DNA of 64,000 nt. Origin: Tissierella creatinophila DSM 6911. GTDB lineage: Bacteria; Bacillota; Clostridia; Tissierellales; Tissierellaceae. Shown piece by piece: positions 52,036 through 62,257 of this stretch. Below the pieces are notes generated by a model, which was not told the origin of the DNA, did no database searches, and saw only the letters and a program-made list of their open reading frames with translations. The stretch lies in contig NZ_LTDM01000066.1 in assembly GCF_001940565.1 (NCBI RefSeq), positions 1-64,000 of the forward strand. Direction: 5' to 3'. A program made the translations under genes and the position numbers. How positions within the stretch are numbered: the stretch's first letter is position 1; every line of letters begins with the position of its first letter.

Positions 52036-53375
52036 CTCACCTCATTTTTTATTTCTATTACAAATAATACCCCTTTTTCTTTATTTTCAGCATATATTGA
52101 TGCACCATGAAGTTTTAATATTTTATCTGCTATAGCAAGGCCTAAACCAAACTCTCCCCTATTTCCCTTATTGTAACGTGTAAAGAGATTTTTAAAAGTA
52201 GATTCTTCTATATTTGGTCCATCATTTGCTATCTTTAGTATAGTTTTTTTATTGTCTTCTTTTAAGTTAATGGTGATCTCTCTCTTGGCGTATCTAAGAG
52301 CGTTATCCAATATGTTTTCTATTACAACTATCCATTTGTCTCTATCTCCATTTATAGAGGTATCACTTAAATCTAAACTAAACTCAATATTCTTTGAATT
52401 AAATTTAAATTTATCTACAGTTTCTACTATCAGATTATCGAGTGAAAACTGTTTAAAATTATTTTTTTCATAACTTAAATAATCAAGCTTGGAGAAATAT
52501 AGTAATTCTTTAATTCTTTTTTCAAGACGCTCAGCTTCTTCATCTATTAAGTCTAGTGAACTATCTAAATCACCTTTGGGAAATATATCATCTTTTATAG
52601 CTTGTAGAAAACTTCTTATAACCATAACAGGAGTTTTTAAATCATGAGAAATATTTTGTAAGAAGTCTCTTTCTAACTTATCTTGTTTTATAAGCTGCAT
52701 CCTCAGATCTTCTATAGAAGTCCCAAGCTTGCCTATTTCATCATTTCTATCTATATGCATAGGTTCCTGCCAGTCACGACTAGCAAGTTTTTCTACTTTC
52801 CTCTCCAAGTCTACTAAAGGTTTAGAAAGATATTTAGCTAATAAGAGAGCAGGTATCCAGCTTAAAATTAGGATTAAGACCATTACTGAAATAAGCTTTT
52901 TAAAAAGCGTATATACAAGATCATTTCTATAAGAGTCTCCTATATAAGAGATTAAGTAATTGTAATTATCCAACGGGTTTGATTTATTTATTATATAGAA
53001 TACAGTATCATTATTTAATGAAAATTTATATCTTTTATTTTGAACTCTTTGCGTATCTATATCTTTTTTTATCTTATTTAAAAATTCATCTGGTATAGGA
53101 TTTTTTAATGCTATTTTATTATTTTCATATATAACTATATGATTTACCATTCTAATATCTTCTAGAGAAGAAGTATTGGAGTTTAAATCATTAAAGTCTT
53201 CTATCCAGTAGCGGTTTAATATTATATTTTGAGCAGACTCTAGAGTAGAGTAGATTTCCTCAGTAAAAAAACTTCTAAGTGTATTTGGAATTACAAACGA
53301 TAGAAGCAAGGCTATAAAAAGTGTAATTGAGGTAAATACTATCCATATTTGCATAGAAAGAGATTTATTTTTCAT
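52032..53375 (-). CDS. Sensor histidine kinase (CssS-like architecture)
   Basis: A 447-aa membrane kinase: transmembrane helix 1 (about 9-30), extracytoplasmic sensor domain (about 31-150), helix 2 (about 160-180), HAMP (about 180-230), HisKA with the phosphorylated His in NISHDLKTP near residue 238, and HATPase_c with N box ENILDNALRYA and G boxes. The longest frame starts at 53414, but ATG 53375 gives the normal protein MKNKSLSMQIW and overlaps the regulator stop by 11 bases. Partner of the regulator upstream. Confidence 0.9.
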   Translation of the reverse strand: MKNKSLSMQIWIVFTSITLFIALLLSFVIPNTLRSFFTEEIYSTLESAQNIILNRYWIEDFNDLNSNTSSLEDIRMVNHIVIYENNKIALKNPIPDEFLNKIKKDIDTQRVQNKRYKFSLNNDTVFYIINKSNPLDNYNYLISYIGDSYRNDLVYTLFKKLISVMVLILILSWIPALLLAKYLSKPLVDLERKVEKLASRDWQEPMHIDRNDEIGKLGTSIEDLRMQLIKQDKLERDFLQNISHDLKTPVMVIRSFLQAIKDDIFPKGDLDSSLDLIDEEAERLEKRIKELLYFSKLDYLSYEKNNFKQFSLDNLIVETVDKFKFNSKNIEFSLDLSDTSINGDRDKWIVVIENILDNALRYAKREITINLKEDNKKTILKIANDGPNIEESTFKNLFTRYNKGNRGEFGLGLAIADKILKLHGASIYAENKEKGVLFVIEIKNEVR

Positions 53376-54030
53376 CAGAAACCATCCTGTATCCATATCC
53401 ATAGAGTGTTTCAATGTTTAAGTCTTCCATCTTTTTCCTAAGCCTTCTAACCAAATCATCTACAACCCTATCAGATCCAAAATAATCTTCTTCCCAGATA
53501 AAATCAAGTATTTGTTCTCTAGAAACAGCTAATCCTATATTTTCTAAAAAATATAATAATAGATTGTATTCTTTAGAAGTAAGCTTTATAGGTTCATTAT
53601 TTTTTTTTACGATTCTGCTGCCCCTATCTATCTTATAAGTTCCAATTTTATCCTCAACTGCTTCATCTTTTTTATATCTATCTAATATATTTTTTGTTCT
53701 AATTATAAGTTCTCTAGGTAAAAATGGCTTAGGAAGATAGTCATCACATCCAAGTTCTAATCCCAATACTCTGTCAATATCTGCATCTCTTGCAGATATA
53801 AATATAATGGGAACCCCTGGAGTAGTGTTTTTTATTTCTTTAATGAGCCTATATCCATCTATATCGGGGAGCATTATATCCAGTATCCATAGATCTGGAG
53901 GATTTGGTATATTTTTTTTAGCATCTATCCCATTTAAAAAAGAATTTACAATAAATCCTTCTCTTTCTAAATAGGAAGAAAGTATTAAATTTAGATTTTC
54001 ATCATCTTCTACTAGATATATTTTTTTCAT
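53365..54030 (-). CDS. OmpR/PhoB-family response regulator
   Basis: A 221-aa regulator with a receiver domain (acidic pocket EDDEN, phosphoacceptor Asp in LWILDIMLPD near residue 52, Lys in YLPKPF near 101) and a C-terminal winged helix (about 130-220, SKEYNLLLYFLE and DRVVDDLVRRLRKK). AAGGAGG precedes ATG 54030; a frame from 54051 is longer but has no ribosome site. With the kinase and the HtrA protease next to it, it resembles the CssRS secretion-stress system. Confidence 0.92.
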   Translation of the reverse strand: MKKIYLVEDDENLNLILSSYLEREGFIVNSFLNGIDAKKNIPNPPDLWILDIMLPDIDGYRLIKEIKNTTPGVPIIFISARDADIDRVLGLELGCDDYLPKPFLPRELIIRTKNILDRYKKDEAVEDKIGTYKIDRGSRIVKKNNEPIKLTSKEYNLLLYFLENIGLAVSREQILDFIWEEDYFGSDRVVDDLVRRLRKKMEDLNIETLYGYGYRMVSDEK

Positions 54031-54072
54031 AAAAACCTCCTTAATACTCATTATACCAAATTTATATCTAGA

Positions 54073-54112
54073 AAAAACTCTTAAATAGGATATATCCTAT
54101 TTAAGAGTTTTT
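54073..54112. terminator. Terminator between HtrA and response regulator genes
   Basis: Perfect 20-bp-per-arm palindrome (54073-54092 with 54093-54112) ending in T; on the minus strand it ends the HtrA transcript just before the regulator gene. Confidence 0.85.
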
Positions 54113-54153
54113 ATATAGGAGAAAAAGTTCTACCTTAATTGTTTAAAAATTGT

Positions 54154-55368
54154 TTAAAAATTTATTTCTATTTTTTCTTCTTTATTATTTCTAAGAATTA
54201 TAAGAGTTGCTTTATCACCTTTTTTATAATTATATAGTATCTTTTTAAGGGATTGAATAGATTCTACCTCCATCTTATCTATTTTCAACACTATATCCCC
54301 ATTTAAAAGTCCATTTTTCTGGGCAATACTGCCATTTAATATTTCAAGGATTATAACTCCTTTTTCTAATTTTAAATCCACTCCAAGGCGAGATTGATAT
54401 TCTTTTATATCAAGACCCTTTATACCAAGCTGTACTGTTTCAAATGTACCTTTTTGTATAACCTCTTTTATAATCTCTTTTGTAGCATTTATTGGAATTG
54501 AAAATCCAAGTCCTTCTCCACTTTGGATTTTAGCGGTGTTTATTCCTATAACTTCTCCATTTGCATTTAGAAGTGGTCCACCACTGTTTCCTGGGTTTAT
54601 TGAAGCATCAGTTTGAATTAAATTATCCATTACTGTGTTTATATCTATTGCTACACTTCTATTTAGTCCCGATATTATACCAGATGTAACAGTTCTTTCA
54701 AATTCAAGCCCTAAAGGATTACCTATAGCTATGGCAAGTTCTCCTACCTCAAGCTCATCTGAATTTCCAAGTTCCATAGCAGGAAGTCCAGTTTTATTTA
54801 CCTTTACTACTGCTAAATCAAGTGTTGGGTCAAACCATAAAAGCTTACCATTTTCTTTATCACCATTTTCAAACAAGACCTTTATTTCCTTAGCATTTCC
54901 ATTTGCCACTACATGTGAATTTGTAAGTATATATCCATTACTATCTATTATTACGCCAGAACCAAGTCCACTTCTATCTTGTGAGCCAAAAAAATCCTCT
55001 ACAGTTTCAAGTGTCGTTATACCTACTACTGATTTCATACTCTTTTTAACCACTGCTGAAACAGTACTTATATCATCATTTGTATTGATAGTTATAGGAT
55101 TTTCACTATAACTAGGAGTGCTTTTGTCTTCATTTCCAAGGACTATAGGTGCAAGATAATTTGAAGAAAGACCACCTATAATAGAGGCAACTAAAGCTAG
55201 AATAATATAAGAAATAGCACTTCCTTTAAAACTTCTTTTCTTCTTAGTTTTTTTTACCTCTTTTTCTATATATATATCTTCTGGTATACTTGCATAAGAT
55301 TTTCTCTCTTGCGCCGAATTTTCTTCCCCAGTAAAACTATCTTTTCTATCGTTTCCATCGTAATTCAT
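54154..55368 (-). CDS. HtrA-like serine protease (second copy)
   Basis: A 404-aa membrane protease. A charged cytoplasmic N-terminus of about 45 residues with KKTKKKRSFKG precedes a transmembrane helix (about 50-70); the protease domain has His in LTNSHVVA, Asp in PTLDLAVVKV and Ser in NPGNSGGPLL, followed by a PDZ domain. It is clearly paralogous to the protein at 27645-28757, with the same VKKSMKSVVGITT and GEGLGFSIPIN blocks. Upstream of a two-component system, it fits the B. subtilis CssRS-HtrA theme. AGGAGGAG precedes ATG. Confidence 0.93.
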   Translation of the reverse strand: MNYDGNDRKDSFTGEENSAQERKSYASIPEDIYIEKEVKKTKKKRSFKGSAISYIILALVASIIGGLSSNYLAPIVLGNEDKSTPSYSENPITINTNDDISTVSAVVKKSMKSVVGITTLETVEDFFGSQDRSGLGSGVIIDSNGYILTNSHVVANGNAKEIKVLFENGDKENGKLLWFDPTLDLAVVKVNKTGLPAMELGNSDELEVGELAIAIGNPLGLEFERTVTSGIISGLNRSVAIDINTVMDNLIQTDASINPGNSGGPLLNANGEVIGINTAKIQSGEGLGFSIPINATKEIIKEVIQKGTFETVQLGIKGLDIKEYQSRLGVDLKLEKGVIILEILNGSIAQKNGLLNGDIVLKIDKMEVESIQSLKKILYNYKKGDKATLIILRNNKEEKIEINF

Positions 55369-55663
55369 GTTTTCTCCTCCTTGTTCTTTTCTTATATTTT
55401 AATTATTACCCTATATTGATATATATTAAAGGAAAAATGTCAAAAAAATATGTTTAAAATATGTTTTTGTTGTGTGATTTTCTACTTTTAAATAAATCCA
55501 TTTTTTAAAAATAAATTCTTTTATAACTATAAATTTCTATAAAAGTTATAGTTTCTGTTTGAATAAGCAATAATAAGTATATATATATAATAACTGTGAT
55601 AATGGTTATCGATTACAAATATTGATAAACTTAATATATAAGAAATATAAGGAGGTAGGATTA
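55369..55663. other. Intergenic region upstream of the pyruvate dehydrogenase operon
   Basis: About 295 AT-rich bases between divergent genes without an open frame of interest. It holds a Fur-like palindrome at 55598-55610 and an AT-dinucleotide run (55579-55590). Promoters of both flanking genes must be here but none is clear. Confidence 0.5.
55598..55610. promoter_or_regulatory. Fur-family-like box upstream of the PDH operon
   Basis: GATAATGGTTATC is a perfect palindrome around TGG and matches the 6-1-6 Fur pattern GATAAT-N-ATTATC in 11 of 12 fixed positions. It is 53 bases before the E1 alpha start. A half site GATTAC follows. Confidence 0.4.
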
Positions 55664-56746
55664 ATGGAGTTTCAAGATTATAATCCATTAGAAGGAAAGA
55701 TGTATGAAGTCATGAATAAAGATGGAAAGCTTACTAAAAAAGAAGATCTTCCAGATTTAAAGAAAGATGAATTACTTTATCTATATAAAACTATGCTCTA
55801 CACAAGAGTAATAGATGAAAAGGCAATATCATATCAAAGGCAAGGTAGAATGCTTACCTATGCACCTAATACAGGACAAGAAGCAACTCAAGTAGGGAGT
55901 GCTTATGCCATGGAAAAGGGAGACTATCTAGTGCCTTCATTTAGAGAACTTGGAGCGTGGCTTGTAAGGGGTGTACCACTTAAAAACATCTATCTATATT
56001 GGTATGGAAATGAGTGGGGAAGCCATATGCCAGAGGGAGTAAATGTACTTCCAATTTCTATACCAATAGCATCACAATTTTCTCACGCAGCAGGTATAGG
56101 AATGGCAAATAATATTAAAGGTGAAAATAATGTAGCAGTAGCATATGTAGGAGATGGCGGTACTAGTCATGGAGATTTTCATGAGGGTTTAAACTTTGCA
56201 GCTGTCTTTAATGCACCAGTTGTCTTTATTATTCAAAACAACCAATTTGCTATATCCGTTCCAAGAAAAAAACAAACTAAAAGTCAGACACTAGCTCAAA
56301 AAGCAATTGCATATGGTATGGAAGGAATTCAAGTTGATGGAAATGATATATTTGCAATGTATAATGTTACGAAAAAAGCGATTGATAAGGCAAGAAATGG
56401 TGGTGGACCAACCCTTATAGAAGCATATACCTATAGACTTGGGGCACATACAACATCAGATGATCCTAGTAAATATAGAACTGATGAGGAAGTAGAACCT
56501 TGGAAAGAAAAAGATCCACTATTAAGATTTGAAAAGTATTTAAGAGAAGAAAATCTCATAGACGATAAATGGGTAAAAGAAACTAAAGAAGAATTAGAAA
56601 AAGATGTAGTGGCAACTTTTGAATCAATTGAAAACAAATCAGATACAGAAGTTGAAGATATATTTAAATATCATTTTGAGACTATGCCTCCACAACTCGA
56701 AGAACAAATGAATGATTATCTAGAATTTCTAGAAGGAGGTAAGTAA
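55664..56746 (+). CDS. pdhA: Pyruvate dehydrogenase E1 alpha subunit
   Basis: A 360-aa thiamine-diphosphate enzyme subunit that decarboxylates pyruvate (or a related 2-oxo acid). Recognisable are YQRQGRMLTYAPNTGQEA, HMPEG near residue 122, and the ThDP motif YVGDGGTSHGDFHEGLNFAAVF-region (about 163-185; GDGG...N). Phosphorylation-loop-like YRLGAHTTSDDP follows. It looks more like B. subtilis PdhA than acetoin or branched-chain types, but branched-chain use is not excluded. Start ATG 55664 with AAGGAGG. First gene of a four-gene operon. Confidence 0.9.
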   Translation: MEFQDYNPLEGKMYEVMNKDGKLTKKEDLPDLKKDELLYLYKTMLYTRVIDEKAISYQRQGRMLTYAPNTGQEATQVGSAYAMEKGDYLVPSFRELGAWLVRGVPLKNIYLYWYGNEWGSHMPEGVNVLPISIPIASQFSHAAGIGMANNIKGENNVAVAYVGDGGTSHGDFHEGLNFAAVFNAPVVFIIQNNQFAISVPRKKQTKSQTLAQKAIAYGMEGIQVDGNDIFAMYNVTKKAIDKARNGGGPTLIEAYTYRLGAHTTSDDPSKYRTDEEVEPWKEKDPLLRFEKYLREENLIDDKWVKETKEELEKDVVATFESIENKSDTEVEDIFKYHFETMPPQLEEQMNDYLEFLEGGK

Positions 56747-56747
56747 A

Positions 56748-57728
56748 ATGGCAAATAAATTAAACTTAATAGGAGCTGTAACTCAGGCTTTGGAAAATGA
56801 ATTAGCAGAAGATAAAACAGTGGTAGTGTATGGAGAAGATGTTGGAGTTGAAGGTGGAGTATTTAGAGCGACAGCAGGCTTGCAAGAAAAGTTTGGAGAA
56901 AAGAGGGTATTTGACTCTCCACTAGCTGAATCAGGGATAGTAGGTACTGCAATAGGGATGGCTATAAATGGCTTAAAACCAGTAGTTGAGCTTCAGTTTA
57001 TGGGCTTTTCTTATCCTGCTTTTAATCAAATAGTAACCCATGTAGCTAGAATGAGAAATAGATCTCGTGGTAGATACCATCTTCCTATGGTGATAAGAGC
57101 GCCTTATGGTGGAGGAATAAGAGCACTAGAACATCACTCAGAAAGTACAGAAGCTATGTATGCACAGATTCCAGGTTTAAAGGTAGTCATTCCCTCTACT
57201 CCATATGATGCAAAAGGACTTCTAATAGCAGCTATAAGAGATCCTGACCCCGTATTATTCCTAGAACCAAAGAGAATTTATAGAGCATTTAGACAGGATG
57301 TACCTGAGGAATCCTATGAACTTCCAATAGGAAAAGCTAAGATAGTAAAAGAAGGAGAAGATGTCACTATAGTAGCTTGGGGGGCAATGGTTCGTGATAC
57401 ACAAGCAGCGATAGATATGGTAAAAGAAAAGGGAATAGATCCTGAACTAATAGATTTAAGAACTATTTCACCAATAGATAGAGAAACTATAGTAGAATCT
57501 GTCAAAAAGACAGGTAGAATAATAATAGTTCACGAAGCTCCAAAGACATTGGGACTTGGTGCTGAGATTATGGCTATTGTAAATGAAAAAGCTTTTCTTT
57601 ATTTAGAAGCACCTCCAACAAGGGTTACAGGTTTTGATACTACATTCCCTCTGCCAAAAGGGGAAAACCACTATATACCAACTCCAGAGAGAATAGCTCA
57701 AACTATTGAAAAAGTAGTAAAGTACTAG
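56748..57728 (+). CDS. pdhB: Pyruvate dehydrogenase E1 beta subunit
   Basis: A 326-aa transketolase-like subunit that forms the E1 heterotetramer. Blocks: VYGEDVGVEGGVFRATAGLQ near residue 28, DSPLAESGIVGTAIGMA near 61, RAPYGGGIRALEHHSES near 118 with the catalytic His, and C-terminal RVTGFDTTFPLP. It begins 1 base after the E1 alpha stop, with GGAGG in the end of that gene. Confidence 0.95.
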   Translation: MANKLNLIGAVTQALENELAEDKTVVVYGEDVGVEGGVFRATAGLQEKFGEKRVFDSPLAESGIVGTAIGMAINGLKPVVELQFMGFSYPAFNQIVTHVARMRNRSRGRYHLPMVIRAPYGGGIRALEHHSESTEAMYAQIPGLKVVIPSTPYDAKGLLIAAIRDPDPVLFLEPKRIYRAFRQDVPEESYELPIGKAKIVKEGEDVTIVAWGAMVRDTQAAIDMVKEKGIDPELIDLRTISPIDRETIVESVKKTGRIIIVHEAPKTLGLGAEIMAIVNEKAFLYLEAPPTRVTGFDTTFPLPKGENHYIPTPERIAQTIEKVVKY

Positions 57729-57745
57729 ATTAAGGAGGAGAAGAG

Positions 57746-59131
57746 ATGAGATTTGAATTTAAATTCCCAGACGTTGGAGAGGGTATCCACGAAGGGACTA
57801 TAGTTAAATGGTTAGTAGAAAAGGGAGAAGAAATCAAAGAAGGAGACTCTCTTATAGAAGTTGAAACAGATAAAGTTACTACAGATATTCCATCACCTAA
57901 AAGTGGGAAAGTACTAGAACTTTTAGGTGATGAAGGTGAAATAATTCACGTTGGAAATGTATTTGTAGTTTTAGATATAGAAGGAGAAGCTTCAAGTGAA
58001 GATGTAGAAAACCTATCAGCTGCAGGAGGCGGAACGAAAGATTCGTTTGATGAAGCGGACAAAGAAAAGAAATTGGATGAAAAAGAAGAAGTAATAGAAG
58101 AAGAAACAGCTGGAGTTGTGGGAGAGGTAGTAGTATCTTCTGAAGAAATACCTCCAAGTGATGAGGGCGTTATAAGTAGGAAATCTACAGAAGAAAAGTT
58201 AAGTAAAAAGGCATTAGCAACACCGGTAGCTAGAGCTATGGCAAAAGATTTGGGATTAGATATAAACTCTGTAGAAGGAACTGGACCTGGTGGAAGAGTA
58301 ATGAAAGAAGATATTCAAAAGGCAAAAGATAGTTCTAAAGAAAAATCACAAGAAAAGATTCAAGAAAAACCAGAAATTAAGAGAGAAGCTAAGCCTTTAC
58401 AACTTGATGAGGCAAGTGAAGGGGAAGGACTTTATGAAAGAGTTCCTTTAACTCGTATAAGAAAAACTATAGCTCAAAAGATGTCAGAATCAAAATTTAC
58501 CATACCTCATACAACAGTTATGGATGAAATAAATGTTACAGAACTTGATAAGTTTAGAAAAAAATATAAAGATATACTAAGAGAAGAAGGTGTAAACTTA
58601 ACTTATCTTCCATTTATAATAAAGGCAAGCATAACAGCTATAAAAGAACTTAGAGAATTCAATTCATCCCTAGATGAAGTAAATGAAGAGATGGTCTATA
58701 AAAACTTTTATAATATAGGAATAGCAACAGATACCCAAAGAGGACTTATGGTTCCTGTAATCCGTGATGCGGATAAAAAGAGCATAGTAGAAATAGCAAA
58801 AGAAATTGTAGATCTAAGTACCAGGGCTAAGGACAATAAATTAGAATTAAGTGAACTACAAGGCGGGACATTTACAATCACAAACTATGGATCTATCGGA
58901 GGACACTTTGGCATTCCTATAATAAATCATCCAGAATCAGCGATACTAGGTCTTGGAAGAATAATTAAAAAACCTATAGTAGATGAAAATGACAATATCG
59001 TTGTAGGAAAAATGCTTCCAATATCATTATCATATGATCACAGAATAATAGATGGTGCCAGTGGTTCAAGATTTGTAAATATATTAAAAGAACTGTTAAT
59101 AGATCCTGATATGCTATTTCTAAAATCGTAA
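57746..59131 (+). CDS. pdhC: Dihydrolipoamide acyltransferase E2
   Basis: A 461-aa core protein. A single lipoyl domain (about 1-78) carries the lipoylated Lys in VETDKVTTDIPSP; then a Glu/Ser-rich linker, a peripheral-subunit-binding domain (about 155-192, ATPVARAMAKDLGLDINSV), a second linker and the acyltransferase domain (about 230-461) with SYDHRIIDGA. The catalytic His and Asp are there. It passes the acyl group to coenzyme A and scaffolds the complex. AAGGAGGAG precedes ATG. Confidence 0.94.
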   Translation: MRFEFKFPDVGEGIHEGTIVKWLVEKGEEIKEGDSLIEVETDKVTTDIPSPKSGKVLELLGDEGEIIHVGNVFVVLDIEGEASSEDVENLSAAGGGTKDSFDEADKEKKLDEKEEVIEEETAGVVGEVVVSSEEIPPSDEGVISRKSTEEKLSKKALATPVARAMAKDLGLDINSVEGTGPGGRVMKEDIQKAKDSSKEKSQEKIQEKPEIKREAKPLQLDEASEGEGLYERVPLTRIRKTIAQKMSESKFTIPHTTVMDEINVTELDKFRKKYKDILREEGVNLTYLPFIIKASITAIKELREFNSSLDEVNEEMVYKNFYNIGIATDTQRGLMVPVIRDADKKSIVEIAKEIVDLSTRAKDNKLELSELQGGTFTITNYGSIGGHFGIPIINHPESAILGLGRIIKKPIVDENDNIVVGKMLPISLSYDHRIIDGASGSRFVNILKELLIDPDMLFLKS

Positions 59132-59146
59132 AAGGAGCTTTTAAAA

Positions 59147-60526
59147 ATGAATAATTATGATGTAATAATAATAGGAGGCGGCCCAGGAGGGTACGTCTCT
59201 GCTATAAAAGCAGCACAACTTGGGTCTAAAGTAGCAGTAGTAGAAGATGGAAATCTTGGGGGAGTATGTCTAAATTGGGGATGTATCCCCACTAAGACAA
59301 TGCTTACAACTGCTAAACTTTATAAAGATATACTTGGAGCAAAAGAATTTGGTATAGAAGGTATAGATGGAGATAAAGTAGATGTTGATTGGAACAAACT
59401 TTTAGATAGAAAAGAAAAAATTGTAGATAAACTTATAAACGGTATAAGAATGCTTTTTAAGAAAAATAAAGTAGAACTTATAGAAGGTTTTGGAACTGTT
59501 AAAGATAAAGAAACCATAGAGGTAAATGGCAAGATTTATAAGACTAAAAATCTTATAATAGCTACAGGGGCCAAAGAAGTCTATCCTGAAATAGAAGGTC
59601 TTAAACAAATGGAAGAAAAAGAAAAGATAATTTATAGCAAACTTGCATTTGATTTAAAAGAAATACCTGAAAGTATTGTTATAATAGCTGGAAATCAATA
59701 TAGTGTAGAATTTGCCAACTTATTTAATTTGCTTGGCTCAAATGTAGTATTAATTCATCAAGAAGATAGAATACTTCCCTATGTAGAAAAAGAAATGGCG
59801 AAGACACTAGAGCGACAACTTAAAAAAGAGGGAGTAAAGTTTGTATCAGATGCCACTTTTAAATCAATAAATGAAGACGGAATAGTTATAGAACAAAAAG
59901 GTAAAGAAAAGACATTTAAGGCTGATAAATATCTTATATCTTGGGATATTAAACCAAATATCAAAGGATTAGAAGCGTTAAATTTAAAGAAGGGTAAAAA
60001 TGGCTTTATAGAAACAGATGAAACCATGAAAACAAATATAGATGGAGTCTATGCGATAGGAGATGTAAATGGTAAATATCCACTAGCACATGTAGCTTCT
60101 GCTGAAGGCATAGTAGCAGCAGAAAATATAAATGGGAAAAAGAGTAAGATGGATTATACCAAAGTACCACTATTAATTTATACAAGTCCTGAGCTTGCAA
60201 GTGTAGGACTTACGGAAGAAGCTGCAAAGGAAAAGGGACTAGATATTACAGTGAGTAAATTCCCACTAGCTGCAAATGGAAAGGCAATGAGTGAAGGAGA
60301 TACAGTAGGTTTTATAAAGGTTATCTCAGAGAATAAATATGGAGAGATAGTAGGAACTCATATCATGTCAAACAATGCAGACAATATGATCTCAAGTGCA
60401 GTTTCCATAATGCAGCTTGAAGGGACAGTTTATGATATGGCAAAGACAATCTTGCCCCACCCTACAACTTCAGAAGTCTTTATGGAAGCAGCCTTTGGAG
60501 CAATAGATAAACCAATTCATATGTAG
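59147..60526 (+). CDS. pdhD: Dihydrolipoamide dehydrogenase E3
   Basis: A 459-aa flavoprotein disulfide reductase. FAD-binding IIIGGGPGGYVSAIKAAQLG at the N-terminus, redox disulfide GGVCLNWGCIPTK near residue 41, the second FAD motif GVYAIGDVNG near 302 and the active-site His-Glu in ILPHPTTSEVFMEA near 440. It re-oxidises dihydrolipoamide with NAD+. The central NAD motif is degenerate: VIIAGNQYSVEFANLF replaces the usual GGGxIG pattern, which may alter cofactor binding. Last gene of the operon. Confidence 0.92.
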   Translation: MNNYDVIIIGGGPGGYVSAIKAAQLGSKVAVVEDGNLGGVCLNWGCIPTKTMLTTAKLYKDILGAKEFGIEGIDGDKVDVDWNKLLDRKEKIVDKLINGIRMLFKKNKVELIEGFGTVKDKETIEVNGKIYKTKNLIIATGAKEVYPEIEGLKQMEEKEKIIYSKLAFDLKEIPESIVIIAGNQYSVEFANLFNLLGSNVVLIHQEDRILPYVEKEMAKTLERQLKKEGVKFVSDATFKSINEDGIVIEQKGKEKTFKADKYLISWDIKPNIKGLEALNLKKGKNGFIETDETMKTNIDGVYAIGDVNGKYPLAHVASAEGIVAAENINGKKSKMDYTKVPLLIYTSPELASVGLTEEAAKEKGLDITVSKFPLAANGKAMSEGDTVGFIKVISENKYGEIVGTHIMSNNADNMISSAVSIMQLEGTVYDMAKTILPHPTTSEVFMEAAFGAIDKPIHM

Positions 60527-60531
60527 AAAAT

Positions 60532-60568
60532 AAAAACGACTTATACGATCAATCGTATAAGTCGTTTT

Positions 60569-60571
<3 letters not shown>
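60532..60571. terminator. Bidirectional intrinsic terminator
   Basis: Stem AAAAACGACTTATACGAT/ATCGTATAAGTCGTTTTT with a 2-base loop between convergent pdhD and ABC-F genes. Confidence 0.88.
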
Positions 60572-62182
<1,611 letters not shown>

Positions 62183-62257
62183 TCAAGATATTATATCATA
62201 GAGAAGAGCCTAATGATAGGATAATTAATAAAAATATTTAACTAATTAAAATACATT

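Noticed and set aside
54635-55111. 158-codon plus-strand frame inside the second HtrA gene
   Set aside because: Antisense to conserved protease motifs, Ser/Pro/Thr-rich composition typical of shadow frames in AT-rich genes.
27645-55368. The two HtrA genes as a recent duplication
   Set aside because: Their sequences share motifs but differ in N-terminal region and many positions; they are old paralogs, not a recent copy.
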